26,681 nucleotides of DNA from Candidatus Collierbacteria bacterium GW2011_GWB1_44_6 (GCA_000998025.1 LCJG01000012.1:1-26681); one strand, 5' to 3'. Counted from the stretch's first letter, positions 9,001 to 17,903 are shown. Notes: generated by a model from the sequence alone, not told the origin. Translations and numbers: made by a program.

Positions 9001-12000
9001 TTGAAATTTGACGGAAGCCGTTATATTTATGTTCTTAGGGGAAACGCGGATGATTCTTTTTATCGTTATGACACTCTGTCCGACACCTGGTCGTCTATTG
9101 CAAATACTGACTTTGGTGCTCCAGATAGAGGACCGAGTAATCTTGTTTATGATAAAGCCGATCTGGCTTTTGATGGTGGGGATACTCTCTATGCCACTCA
9201 AGGCTATGCTCAGCCCGGTTTTGCCTCATATAGCATAGCCAACAATTCGTGGACGCTTTTACCCGATACTCCAGTGTCGGCTCAAGCTGGTTCGTCAATC
9301 GAATATGACCCTGTGACCCATGCGCTATATTTCACTCCTGGTGGAGGCACCCCTGACTTATTCAAATATGATGTGTCTGCCGGAGTATGGAGCGCCTTGC
9401 GAGACGCCCCAGCAGGGATAAACTACGGATCCGATATGCGTCTCGTGGATGACTTTTTGGTGGTGACTCAGGGTGCATCACAAATAATGTGGAAATATAA
9501 AATAAACTCCGACTTTTGGCAGGTGCCCACAAGAGGAGTTTTTGGAAAGAATTTTTATGGCAGTACCTACGATTCACCTTCATACGGAGGGGCAGTGATC
9601 AAGGGGGATGGTAATTATCTATATCTGACCCGTGGGGCTGCCGCCAATGATTTTTCTCGGTACAACACAGTGACGGGTGAGGTGATGTACTTGGCACCAC
9701 TGCCGAGTGGGGCAAATTACGGACAAAACATTGTTTATAACAGTGCCAATAATAAAATTTATTTCACTGCTTCCCTGACACAGAAATTTTTTGTCTATGA
9801 TATCGCTACAAACTCTTGGAGTAGTGATGATGCTTTACCGCTACTAGCCAATCAGTATGGGACGACTTTAATATACGATGGCAGCCGATACATCTACTGG
9901 ACGAGAGGTGGAGGCAGCTCTTTTTACCGTTATGACTATTTAGCTGATAGTGGTTCCAGGTGGGTGCAGAGGGCAAATATTCCATATGCAGGCAACAGTG
10001 CGAGTTTGGTCTATAAGGATGGCTATATCTATGCCGTGAGAGGGGACGCCACGGTAAGTTTTTACCGCTATGACGTGGCCGCTAACACCTGGTCTGACCC
10101 TCTGGTAGCCGACTTGCCTTCGTCTACTTATCGTGGATATTATGGTGGATCACTGGCTGATGGGGGAGATGGTTATTTATATTTTGCTAGAGGGGAAAAT
10201 TCAAATCATTTCTTGCGCTATTCAATTTCTGGAAATGCATGGAGTGTTCTGACGGCTCCAGTTCCGGCTCAGGTGTATGCCGGAGCGGGGATTGTAAATG
10301 GCGGCGACGGGAGGCTCTATTTGCTTGCTAGTGCAGGAACAAATACTTTTGCCGATGGGGTCTATGTCTATGTGGTGCCTTCGTCCACGGCCGGTTTTCA
10401 AGAGAAGGGAATTTATACCTCGGATACTCATTCGCTGGGAGACGTGTTTAAGTGGAGCAATATACGTTTAAGTTATACGACAGCAGAGGAAGCGTCGCTA
10501 AAAGTGGAAACTAGGACTTCCGCCGACGCTTCAACTTGGTCGGGATGGTCACAGGCCACGGAGCAAAAAATTCTCAATACTTCCACTTACGAGTACAAAA
10601 TAAACTCGGCGGTGAATCCTTATATTCAGGTACGGATTACTCTCACTTCTCTTCGCGGGATTCGATCTGGGGTTGTATCTGATTATACGATCAATTATGT
10701 TCAAGATTCACATGCTCCGACCAACCCACTTGATGCCGGGCTGACTGTTTATTCGACAGCTACTCGATCCTCGACCATCGCGACCAATACGTGGTATCCA
10801 TATCCAAGTATCGATATCACTTGGCCACTTGAGGGTTCGGCAAGCGGCGCGACAGATACCGCGACCGGTTCTGGTGTCTTGGGCTACTTGGTAAGCTTTG
10901 AGGCGACTAGTGGCGCGGATCCGCTGGAGGACGGGGAATTACAAACGGATAATAACTACTTGACGTCTGGTTTGGTTTCCGGAAACAGTTATTATTTTGC
11001 CTTGAAGACTCAAGATAATGCTGGCAATACGACTAGCGAAGCTTGGCAGCCATTTATTTATAAATTTGATAATGTAGTACCCACCCAACCCACTGATCTA
11101 GAAGCAGATCCATCTGGCTATAGTGCAATTAATAACTTTGATTTCTCCTGGGGAATTGCCACTGATAGCGCGTCGGGGATCGCCGGATATTGTTACAAGA
11201 CAGGAACCACAAGCGGCGAATTCGCTCAAGAGCGTTGTACCACCGAACTGTCACTTACTGACGTGCCGGCATATAAAGCTGGAGCCAACACTTTTTATCT
11301 GAGGGCGAAAGATAATGCCGGGAATTTTAGTACAACAACTTCGGTGGCTTATTATTTTAGCGACGACTCACCATCGCCTCCGGCAAACTTGGTAGTATCT
11401 CCGGAAACCAGTACAACAAATTCATTTGAGTTTGATTGGGATGCGCCGCAAGTGTACTACGGAAATATCAGTAATCTTCGATATTATTACAGCGTAAATG
11501 CCTTGCCGACGGTGACGAATGTATCAGAGACACCGCTCACAAATTTGACGGCCGGAGCGTATGCGACCCTACCTGGAGAAAATACTTTCTATGTGGTAGC
11601 CAAAGACGAGGCTGGAAATATAGATTACAAACAGTATGCTCAGGTGAGTTTTTCTGCCAATACAGCGGCCCCGGGGATGCCTGTAAATATGGACATTGCC
11701 GATGTCTCGGTAAAAGCGACCAGCTCTTGGAAGATAGCCATTACTTGGCAAGAGCCAACTGACGGAGCAGAAAATGTGGCAACTTATCAGGTGTGGAGGT
11801 CCGATGACGGTGGAGTGACTTACAAAAAGATAGCTTCGACCGCGGGTATTTCTTACGTTGATACCGGTTTGAAACAGCTTACTTATTTTTACAAAGTGAA
11901 ATCGTGTGACAGCGCCAATAATTGCGGGGCTTTTGGAACTGCAGTAGAACAATATCCCGACGGGAAATTTATTGTGGCGCCTACACTAGTGGCTGAGCCG

Positions 12001-13209
12001 GTCGAGTCCAGTGTGACAACCAAGAAGGCAACTATAGACTGGTCTACGGACAGAACAGCTGATTCAAAAGTGGCTTACGGAGTGAAATCCGGGAAGTATT
12101 TGGATGCCGAAGTAGCGAGTTCTGTTCATGTGACAAGCCATACCATCGGCTTAACCAATTTGTCTCCTGGGACCACATATTACTATGTGGCAAAGTGGAC
12201 GGATGAAGATGGAAATACCGGAACAAGTGAAGAGCAGACCTTTGCTACTTCGCCTGCTCCTTCGGCTAAAGAAGTATCAGCGGTGAATATTGGACTAGAT
12301 TTGGCGACCATTCAGTTCACATCAGCAGGGGCATACAAAGCCAAAGTGGTCTACGGGAAAACCACGACATTTGGTGGAGTGAGTGAACTACCGGTCTCTT
12401 CGACCGAAGCGACTTATGGTGTCAGATTGGAAGGGTTGGAGGATGGAGTCAAATATTACTATCGAGTCGATCTATATGACATTGATGGTTCGGAGTATAT
12501 GGGGGACACTTACTCTTTTGAGACTTTACCGAGACCAAAAATACTAAACATAAAACTACAGCAGGTGAAGGGAACGGCTACCAGTACGGTGCTCGTGACC
12601 TGGAGTTCGAACACGCCAATTTCGTCGATAGTGACTTACTATCCATCTAGCAGTCCCTCTTTGGTGAAGGACGATGTCAATATTATACTGGCGACTAGTC
12701 ATAGAGCTCTGATCAAAGGTCTTTCGGCTGACGCTGCCTATACTTTGGTAGTCAAGGGGAGGGACAAAGGTGGCAATGAGGCGGTCTCGGAGTCCCAATC
12801 GTTTACGACAGCTTTTGACACCAGAGCGCCGGAAATATCCAATTTGAATACTGAGCTTTCGGTACAGGGAAATGGTGAAGAGGCGACCGCGCAAGTAGTT
12901 ATTTCCTGGGAGACAGATGAGCTGTCAAACTCTCAAGTGGTTTTTGGAGATGGTTCGTCTGGCCCGCTTTCCAACAAAACGCAGATTGATAACTCTCAGT
13001 CTTATACCCATTTGGTAGTTCTGCCAAATCTTTCACCTTCAAAGGTTTATCACTTCAAGGCTATGTCGGCGGATAAAACCAATAATGTGGGCGAGAGTAC
13101 GGACATGGTGATTATTACTCCCAAAGCGACTCAGTCGGCTTTGAACTTGGTGGTAGGGAATTTGTCGCAAGCTTTCGGATTTTTAGGGGGTTTAGCTGGA
13201 GGTAATTAA
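6019..13209 (+). CDS. Giant secreted kelch-propeller / fibronectin-III surface protein
   Basis: 2396 residues, over a quarter of the window. A signal peptide or anchor (about 20-50, ending KEARA) is followed by about 11 kelch-like repeats (about 89-630; pattern YxYD..tnxWxxLaxxP then IYxxrG), a beta-sandwich marked by TRSSTD..W..W (about 640-730) and an FN3/Ig-like domain (about 733-843). The same order repeats: kelch block about 874-1454, beta-sandwich with TRTSADASTWSGW about 1470-1560, FN3-like about 1564-1684. Roughly seven further FN3-like domains fill 1688-2364 and a Gly-rich hydrophobic tail ends the protein. The N-terminal two thirds thus look like an internal duplication. No LPXTG or catalytic motif. 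Probably an extracellular adhesion or host-contact protein; that role is inferred from domains. Next downstream are an ABC ATPase and permease. Confidence 0.9.
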   Translation: MPVMLQPAQRDFWRTFGAGKKLLRILLTAEILLSAIAPYLLSLPAKEARAASKSLSTTVDWNAGEFVNSEANSSFDNIKLTADGSWQPRVQEAPEWAPAGTGFEVSDGTYVYMMRGAGDNEFYRYFPTHDEWKALPRAPFPVNYGDGVYLNGDIYVIPSNSQDLFYKYNIATETWTKLATLPELFGQAQMTTDGTVIYAMRGNTELYKYDLELNTWTVMRPFTTGYPYGSLVYNNGYLYHLYYVSGVTHLWYRYTIATGAVVAMTPMPGYSYEYNPTWETIGDYLYVPRGYGTNNFYRYQFSTNTWTDLVTMPVPGSNFTPMYHSSDGIMYIFRNGTQEIYRYDVANNIFLGAADVVVNNVAISVGRGSDSFYYNNKLYTIRGVNTRNLYSYDIPTGVWTQLADIPADRQTVYQFTRGAVANGKIYFMLSGYPTLTSQFEVYDIATNTWSTLADTPATTSYSALAYPGTGDYIYAVRGASTLTTWRYSISGNTWDDASMPDLPANITPTLGTSFVSDGTNLYLTLGNGVSTFMKFDIAGNAWSELTLAPFAPLNGADMVYNGNGKILATAGNYDKELWEYNIAGNSWRRLPEMPTLGAARWGVHDGSAIEMDATGSVYILRGASTQYVLKYVPSSFNYPVSGTWTSAINDLGYVSAFGDLTSTTTVPGDSSIAIQTRSSTDRLVWTAWQDLSGTTIQSAAGRYFQTKVTLTASTDRTQTPVLDEIVINYSGDEIAPSSPSTVSALSTQVGGTNLVSGTTYSHISPYFSWTGASDAQTSVAGYYVYFGTNNSANPQTNGTWQTTANYTVTEPLSAGSYYLKIKTKDSAGNISATLDAFNYVYSGIPAEKSFSVSLSSEFASGSATNANLLSDEIKIASKAAGLWLQDRFSVVPAVLYYGAQSMAYVSETNKIYVLRGINDKLFYEYDLGSDTWTALAQSPVNIYTGGGIVEGPSGYLYAISGYNSSTFLRYSIVDNTWDDAAASDAPNTFNYGSALKFDGSRYIYVLRGNADDSFYRYDTLSDTWSSIANTDFGAPDRGPSNLVYDKADLAFDGGDTLYATQGYAQPGFASYSIANNSWTLLPDTPVSAQAGSSIEYDPVTHALYFTPGGGTPDLFKYDVSAGVWSALRDAPAGINYGSDMRLVDDFLVVTQGASQIMWKYKINSDFWQVPTRGVFGKNFYGSTYDSPSYGGAVIKGDGNYLYLTRGAAANDFSRYNTVTGEVMYLAPLPSGANYGQNIVYNSANNKIYFTASLTQKFFVYDIATNSWSSDDALPLLANQYGTTLIYDGSRYIYWTRGGGSSFYRYDYLADSGSRWVQRANIPYAGNSASLVYKDGYIYAVRGDATVSFYRYDVAANTWSDPLVADLPSSTYRGYYGGSLADGGDGYLYFARGENSNHFLRYSISGNAWSVLTAPVPAQVYAGAGIVNGGDGRLYLLASAGTNTFADGVYVYVVPSSTAGFQEKGIYTSDTHSLGDVFKWSNIRLSYTTAEEASLKVETRTSADASTWSGWSQATEQKILNTSTYEYKINSAVNPYIQVRITLTSLRGIRSGVVSDYTINYVQDSHAPTNPLDAGLTVYSTATRSSTIATNTWYPYPSIDITWPLEGSASGATDTATGSGVLGYLVSFEATSGADPLEDGELQTDNNYLTSGLVSGNSYYFALKTQDNAGNTTSEAWQPFIYKFDNVVPTQPTDLEADPSGYSAINNFDFSWGIATDSASGIAGYCYKTGTTSGEFAQERCTTELSLTDVPAYKAGANTFYLRAKDNAGNFSTTTSVAYYFSDDSPSPPANLVVSPETSTTNSFEFDWDAPQVYYGNISNLRYYYSVNALPTVTNVSETPLTNLTAGAYATLPGENTFYVVAKDEAGNIDYKQYAQVSFSANTAAPGMPVNMDIADVSVKATSSWKIAITWQEPTDGAENVATYQVWRSDDGGVTYKKIASTAGISYVDTGLKQLTYFYKVKSCDSANNCGAFGTAVEQYPDGKFIVAPTLVAEPVESSVTTKKATIDWSTDRTADSKVAYGVKSGKYLDAEVASSVHVTSHTIGLTNLSPGTTYYYVAKWTDEDGNTGTSEEQTFATSPAPSAKEVSAVNIGLDLATIQFTSAGAYKAKVVYGKTTTFGGVSELPVSSTEATYGVRLEGLEDGVKYYYRVDLYDIDGSEYMGDTYSFETLPRPKILNIKLQQVKGTATSTVLVTWSSNTPISSIVTYYPSSSPSLVKDDVNIILATSHRALIKGLSADAAYTLVVKGRDKGGNEAVSESQSFTTAFDTRAPEISNLNTELSVQGNGEEATAQVVISWETDELSNSQVVFGDGSSGPLSNKTQIDNSQSYTHLVVLPNLSPSKVYHFKAMSADKTNNVGESTDMVIITPKATQSALNLVVGNLSQAFGFLGGLAGGN

Positions 13210-13213
13210 TAGG

Positions 13214-13219
13214 TAATAT
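13214..13219 (+). promoter_or_regulatory. -10 box before ABC ATPase gene, leaderless position
   Basis: TAATAT lies 6 bases before ATG 13226, with a poor -35 (TTTAGC, 17 bases upstream) inside the end of the giant gene. No Shine-Dalgarno is seen. Suggests the ATPase/permease pair also has its own promoter. Confidence 0.45.
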
Positions 13220-13225
13220 AAACAA

Positions 13226-14053
13226 ATGACCAACACAACAAAAATTCAGAAAAACGGAAAGGAGCCGGTTGTGGTGGTGGAGAACGTTGAAAAAACTTAT
13301 ATGGTGGGCGGCCAAGCAGTTAATATTCTAAAGGGAGTGTCGGTAACTATTTACAAAGGTGACTTTTTCATTATTTTTGGACCGTCAGGGTGCGGAAAGA
13401 GCACTTTGCTTCACTCTATCCTGGGTCTCGATAAACCGACAAAAGGACGGGTAATTTTTTCGGATCATGATTTTAACAAGATGGACGAGGACGAAATAGC
13501 CGCTTTTAGAAAAACGAAGGTAGGCTTGGTTTTTCAAGCATCCTACTGGATCAAGTCTTTAACGGTGATAGAGAACGTGGCCTTTCCTTTGTTCCTGATG
13601 GGGAAACTGCCATCCGAGGCGGCGAAAATTGCCACGGAAAAATTAACCTTGATGGGGATGGAAAGCTGGTCTTCTTATTCTCCGGCAGAGCTATCTTCCG
13701 GCCAACAACAGAAAGTCGGTCTGGCTAGAGCCCTGGTAGTAGATCCGGATGTCATAGTGGCTGACGAACCGACAGGAAACCTCGATTCAAAATCTGGTGA
13801 GGAGCTGATGGAACTGCTGGTCCGACTTAATAAAGAACAGGGGAAGACCATACTCATGGTCACCCACGACTTGGAATATATGAAGTATGCCAATAGAGTG
13901 GTTCACATTATGGATGGGGTGATTGTAGAAGAGTTTGACGGAGATGTGAAAAGTAAAATTAAGAAATACATGATTAGTAAACGTGGGGCCGCTGTGGCAA
14001 AGGGTGTAGCCGAAGAAAGCGATGCTGATTATTTGAAAAAAACCATCCAATGA
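13226..14053 (+). CDS. ABC transporter ATP-binding protein, LolD/MacB type
   Basis: 275 residues. Walker A GPSGCGKST (about 52-60), signature LSSGQQQK (about 155-162), Walker B VIVADEPTGNLDS and H-loop VTHD are all present. The fold and GNLDS pattern fit the MacB/LolD/FtsE group, which drives mechanotransmission through FtsX-like permeases rather than ordinary solute import. The signature deviates from the usual LSGGQQQR at two positions (Gly to Ser, Arg to Lys), which should still bind ATP. An extra C-terminal stretch of about 45 residues follows the core. The stop overlaps the permease start (ATGA, 14050-14053), so the two are translationally coupled. Substrate unknown. Confidence 0.93.
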   Translation: MTNTTKIQKNGKEPVVVVENVEKTYMVGGQAVNILKGVSVTIYKGDFFIIFGPSGCGKSTLLHSILGLDKPTKGRVIFSDHDFNKMDEDEIAAFRKTKVGLVFQASYWIKSLTVIENVAFPLFLMGKLPSEAAKIATEKLTLMGMESWSSYSPAELSSGQQQKVGLARALVVDPDVIVADEPTGNLDSKSGEELMELLVRLNKEQGKTILMVTHDLEYMKYANRVVHIMDGVIVEEFDGDVKSKIKKYMISKRGAAVAKGVAEESDADYLKKTIQ

Positions 14054-16233
14054 TACAAACACTGATAGAAATTGATGCCAAAAGAAGTGCTGATGTTCCT
14101 GAAAAACTGGACCGGGAACCGAAACTGAGCCTATGGTCCCGGCTGAGGAAAATTGACTGGAGACTGAATATAAAAAACTTTTTTTCAAGAGAGACGGTGG
14201 TGGAGATGCAAAAGGATGGTCGGGTATTACTATCACTGCTTAGTTTTTTGGGACTGGTAATTGTGTTTTTGCTGGACTTTGTCTGGAAGATAGTTACATC
14301 GCCATTTTTCATTAAGAGATTAGTGACTGGGAAGGCAAGCGTATGGCAAACGAAGTTTGGTAAAGTGATAGAAGGCTTTATTGATTTGCTCGAAACAAGA
14401 GATGGGGTCAAAAGATCGTTTCTGATAGGCCTGGCTTTTAGAAACATGAAGGTGAAGAAAATGAGATCGGTGGTGACTATTGGTGGAGTTTCACTAGGGA
14501 TCGCGGCAATTGTCTTTTTGGTCTCACTTGGATATGGAATTCAGAAACTGGTGGTGAGCAGAGTAGCAAAGCTCGATGATCTGAGAGTGGCTGATGTACT
14601 ACTGGGTAAATCGAATATTTTGAAACTGAATGATAGTGCCATGCAAGCGCTTTCAGTGATGACGGGAGTGGAGAAAGTGTTACCGGTGGTCTCGTTGGTC
14701 GGTAAAGTGGATTATAAGAATTCCGTGAGCGAGGTGGTGACCTATGGGGTGACGGGTGACTATCTCAAGATGATAAACGCGATTTTGCTCAAAGGCGAAT
14801 ATTTTCAAACGGACAAACTATCTTTTTTGCCTGCTCCACAAGTGGCGGGTGCGACGACCGATTGGGTAATTGAAGGGGCTAGTTATAACTCAAAACTTGG
14901 CGGAATTAAGTTTAATATTTTGGAAGGTTCTTGGCTCCGGGTTAGAAGCGAGCCTGGTCTGAGAGGAGAGATTTTGGGCTATACCAAACGGTTTGAGAAT
15001 GGCTACCATGGCGACGAGTACTGGGGTGGAGAATATACAGATAAAGAAGGAAGAGGGTCTCAGGGAAAAGACTATCGTGGTAAGACGCTAGGCAAATGGG
15101 TAAAAGCGGTATTTCCTGTTTATGAGAAAAAAGATGGTGACTATCAACCAATTATGGATGGAACAGTTCCAGACTGGAGAGAAGGATACATTGCGGAAAT
15201 TGATCTGGCAGTTGAAAGTACGGAAAATCTAAAAGTAGATGGGCAAGTGCTGGGTGAAAGTACTTCAAGTGGAGAGTTGGTTGCGGCAACTAGTGCTGGG
15301 ACCATTGTGATACCGGGAAAAGCCGACGAGGCAACTATAACCGCGACGGTGGTGGGGAAGGACGCATATGGAGTCGAATGGGTGCAGATAGTGGATGGTG
15401 AGGAGCAGAAAAGAGAGGCGATTGTCTTGCTTTTTCCTACTAATGCCAAGAAGCTGGCTGTAGTGAACAAGGCATTTTTGGATGCCACTGGTATTGATAT
15501 TGACAAGGCGGTGGGGGAGACATTTTCGACAAGTGTATTGGTCTCGAATATTTTGAAAACCGATCTTGAGCGACCGGCTAGGTCAGATTCGGTTCAGTAC
15601 AAGATCGTGGGTGTAATTGACGGTGGGTCGAGCCCGGTAATGTATGTGCCGTTTGAGGACGTTCGAGGGCTTGGGATTAGTAACTACTCTCAAGCAAAAA
15701 TAGTTGCAAGCAAAGCAGATGTCTTGGGCGGTGTCAGAAAACAAGTGGACGCGCTGGGATATAAAACGTCGTCAGTGGCCGATACGGTAGCTCAAATAGA
15801 CAAGATGTTTGTGACTGTAAGGCTTTTGCTCGCCTCTTTTGGTTTTGTGGCCTTGGCAGTGGCTTCGCTAGGCATGTTCAACACAATGACGGTGTCACTC
15901 TTGGAAAGAACCCATGAAGTGGGTGTAATGAAGGCAATGGGAATGCGGTCCAGTGAAGTACGGGAACTTTTCTTGGCAGAATCAATGGCGATGGGGATTC
16001 TTGGTGGAGTGTTTGGCGTCTCTGCGGGAATGCTTGCTGGCAGTATTTTGGGGCTAATCCTTTCTGTGTTTTCTTTGTCGCATGGAGTGGGCTGGGTAAC
16101 TGTCAGCTTTACACCTTGGCCGTTTGCTCTATTTGTTTTGGTACTTTCATTTACGGTAGGTGTATTGACTGGTATTTATCCCGCCAGAAGAGCGACGACA
16201 ATCTCGGCACTGGACGCTTTGCGATATGAATAG
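14050..16233 (+). CDS. MacB/FtsX-type ABC permease with SH3b-like periplasmic insertion
   Basis: 727 residues. An N-terminal cytoplasmic stretch and an extra membrane helix (about 59-80) precede the usual first helix (about 140-164, in the typical MacB context AFRNMKVKKMRSVVTIGG). A large extracytoplasmic region (about 165-590) follows, then three helices (about 593-614, 644-672, 690-712) of the FtsX domain with EVGVMKAMGMRSSEV between them. Inside the extracytoplasmic region, about 290-360 resembles a bacterial SH3 domain (WLRVRSEPGLRGEILGY, then W and GKWVKAVF). SH3b domains usually bind peptidoglycan or peptide ligands. Together with the overlapping ATPase this forms a MacB-like machine; its job could be export, lipoprotein release or cell-wall signalling. 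The neighbouring giant protein is a possible client, by proximity only. Confidence 0.88.
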   Translation: MIQTLIEIDAKRSADVPEKLDREPKLSLWSRLRKIDWRLNIKNFFSRETVVEMQKDGRVLLSLLSFLGLVIVFLLDFVWKIVTSPFFIKRLVTGKASVWQTKFGKVIEGFIDLLETRDGVKRSFLIGLAFRNMKVKKMRSVVTIGGVSLGIAAIVFLVSLGYGIQKLVVSRVAKLDDLRVADVLLGKSNILKLNDSAMQALSVMTGVEKVLPVVSLVGKVDYKNSVSEVVTYGVTGDYLKMINAILLKGEYFQTDKLSFLPAPQVAGATTDWVIEGASYNSKLGGIKFNILEGSWLRVRSEPGLRGEILGYTKRFENGYHGDEYWGGEYTDKEGRGSQGKDYRGKTLGKWVKAVFPVYEKKDGDYQPIMDGTVPDWREGYIAEIDLAVESTENLKVDGQVLGESTSSGELVAATSAGTIVIPGKADEATITATVVGKDAYGVEWVQIVDGEEQKREAIVLLFPTNAKKLAVVNKAFLDATGIDIDKAVGETFSTSVLVSNILKTDLERPARSDSVQYKIVGVIDGGSSPVMYVPFEDVRGLGISNYSQAKIVASKADVLGGVRKQVDALGYKTSSVADTVAQIDKMFVTVRLLLASFGFVALAVASLGMFNTMTVSLLERTHEVGVMKAMGMRSSEVRELFLAESMAMGILGGVFGVSAGMLAGSILGLILSVFSLSHGVGWVTVSFTPWPFALFVLVLSFTVGVLTGIYPARRATTISALDALRYE

Positions 16234-16248
16234 GGAGTAAGGAATTGC

Positions 16249-16277
16249 TTGAGTATTGTATGCAAAGCGAGTAAATT
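16249..16277 (+). promoter_or_regulatory. Promoter of RmlC-like gene, leaderless position
   Basis: TTGAGT (16249-16254), 17-base spacer, TAAATT (16272-16277), 7 bases to ATG 16285. No Shine-Dalgarno. Confidence 0.6.
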
Positions 16278-16284
16278 TGAATAA

Positions 16285-16863
16285 ATGGAAGATAAAAAAA
16301 CCGGACCCAGAATCTACAAAAACCTACCACTCGCAAATGCGGTAGTAATTGATTCGGTGAAGTACAAAAGCAAGCCGGATGGCTGGGTGATGGAGACGGC
16401 CGACTTTACTGAGTTGTCGTATTTCCTCGGTTACAAATTTGAGCCAAGAAGTATGTATGCTATATGGTCTCCGGAAGGAGTAATCAGGGGCGGCCACTTG
16501 GAGAGTAGATCAAAATTGGTAACGGTGCTTAGGGGAACAATTTATTACGCGATGATTGATATGAGACCCGGTCCGGATATGGGGAAGAAGTATGAGTTCT
16601 ATCTGGGAGACGGCGAAAAGTCGATGGGGAGATCGGTCTTGAACCCTGAAGGGCTTATTGATTGTTTTATTCCGGTAGATGGGGACGCTATGACGCATCA
16701 GGTGGGTGACAGACCATATAACAAATTTGATAATATGCGGACTTTGGATATTATGGATCCAGAATTGGGTTTGAGTATCCCTCAAGGTTCGAAATTTAGG
16801 GCAAACGAAGAGGGAGAGACTGCTCCGGTAAGTTTTAAAGAATTTGTGGAAAGTATAAAATGA
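16285..16863 (+). CDS. RmlC-like cupin (dTDP-4-dehydrorhamnose 3,5-epimerase family)
   Basis: 192 residues. The central segment from VIRGGHLESRSKLVTVLRG to IDMRPG matches the RmlC pattern (R-G-x-H, KLV, turn, D-x-R), with H71 in the position of the catalytic His and a late MDPEL like the conserved DP near the RmlC end. RmlC epimerises C3 and C5 of dTDP-4-keto-6-deoxyglucose for rhamnose-type sugars. The sequence is divergent and no rmlA, rmlB or rmlD lies in the window, so substrate may differ or activity may be lost. A second RmlC-like protein is encoded directly downstream. Family confident, enzyme identity not. Confidence 0.75.
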   Translation: MEDKKTGPRIYKNLPLANAVVIDSVKYKSKPDGWVMETADFTELSYFLGYKFEPRSMYAIWSPEGVIRGGHLESRSKLVTVLRGTIYYAMIDMRPGPDMGKKYEFYLGDGEKSMGRSVLNPEGLIDCFIPVDGDAMTHQVGDRPYNKFDNMRTLDIMDPELGLSIPQGSKFRANEEGETAPVSFKEFVESIK

Positions 16864-16893
16864 TTAAAAAAAATAGACAACGCTTGCTACGAT

Positions 16894-17901
16894 GTGACTG
16901 AGATGAAGGACGCCGATAGGTATTGGTTTCACCGGGAATTTTGTGATCTCCGGCATGGACGGACTAGAATTGTCTTGGTGGCGGTTGAGAAAGCTGGTTG
17001 GCATGGACCCAGTTTGATTAGTGGTTTGCCTTGGAATGTTTTGGTTGAAGATCGAGGGGTTAAACAAGCATGGAAATTGATACTCATGAAGATGAACGGT
17101 GAAGACAGATTGGTTTTTGAGCGATATTCCAAAACTTCGGAGGGTGTAAAAGGAGAAACTTTTGAATTGGCATATCTTCCAAATTGGATAATTGAGGAGT
17201 TAAGACAGGTGGCACTTGAAATGAAGGAGAGAGATATGGACCAAAGCAGTTTAATATTTTTGACTAATCTGGTAACAAAAGTTGAACAAGAAAAAGTTGT
17301 AGCTAAGGCGGGTCTGTCCGCTAAAGTTGAAGAGCTGGAAATTGGAGGGTTGTATCACATTATGTCTCAGACCCGAGGAGACGAGCGGGGGAGTTTCCGT
17401 GAGGTCGCCCGCTTTCCGGAGGTGGAGCTGTTGACGGGGTATGATTTTGTCGGTAAACAGGTCAATCATTCTTTATCGACTTACGGAATTTTGCGCGGCT
17501 TTCATGTAGAGCCTTGGGCCAAGCTGGTGACGGTGGTTTCCGGACTTGCGGTCTCCTTTTTACTCGATTGCCGACCTGGCTCCCGGACTTTTGGCAAAAT
17601 TTCGAAAGTGTATTTGGGATACGGAAGGACACCAGAGGGTGAGGAAATAAAAGGAGGGGCGCTATTTATTGAACCGGGTATTGGAAACTCCGTATTAACA
17701 CTATCCAATAAAATGGATTACAACTATGTGGTGGATGACTTGTGGAGGCCGGACACTGCTCTGTACGCAGTAAACCCGATGGATCCAAAACTAAATGTGC
17801 CTTGGGGTAACTTTGTTCCGCTTGAGAAGATAATCAGATCGGAAAGAGACCAGAAATCGCCTTCGTTTGAAGAGTTTGCGAAGCTAATGAAGAAAATATA
17901 G
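16894..17901 (+). CDS. RmlC-like cupin with an extra N-terminal domain
   Basis: 335 residues from GTG 16894; ATG 16903 (332 residues) is an equally good start and neither has a Shine-Dalgarno. The C-terminal half (about 150-325) is RmlC-like: RGDERGSFRE, NHSLSTYGILRGFHVEP, KLVTVVSG, LDCRPGSRTFGK, and MDPKLNVPWG. It keeps the RmlC His in RGFH and follows the consensus better than the gene upstream. The first 150 residues contain no domain I recognise (aromatic- and Trp-containing, mixed alpha/beta, ending in a predicted helix). It starts 30 bases after the other RmlC-like gene. Two neighbouring paralogues suggest a heteromer or two steps in one sugar-modification route; this is inference. Confidence 0.78.
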   Translation: MTEMKDADRYWFHREFCDLRHGRTRIVLVAVEKAGWHGPSLISGLPWNVLVEDRGVKQAWKLILMKMNGEDRLVFERYSKTSEGVKGETFELAYLPNWIIEELRQVALEMKERDMDQSSLIFLTNLVTKVEQEKVVAKAGLSAKVEELEIGGLYHIMSQTRGDERGSFREVARFPEVELLTGYDFVGKQVNHSLSTYGILRGFHVEPWAKLVTVVSGLAVSFLLDCRPGSRTFGKISKVYLGYGRTPEGEEIKGGALFIEPGIGNSVLTLSNKMDYNYVVDDLWRPDTALYAVNPMDPKLNVPWGNFVPLEKIIRSERDQKSPSFEEFAKLMKKI

Positions 17902-17903
17902 GA

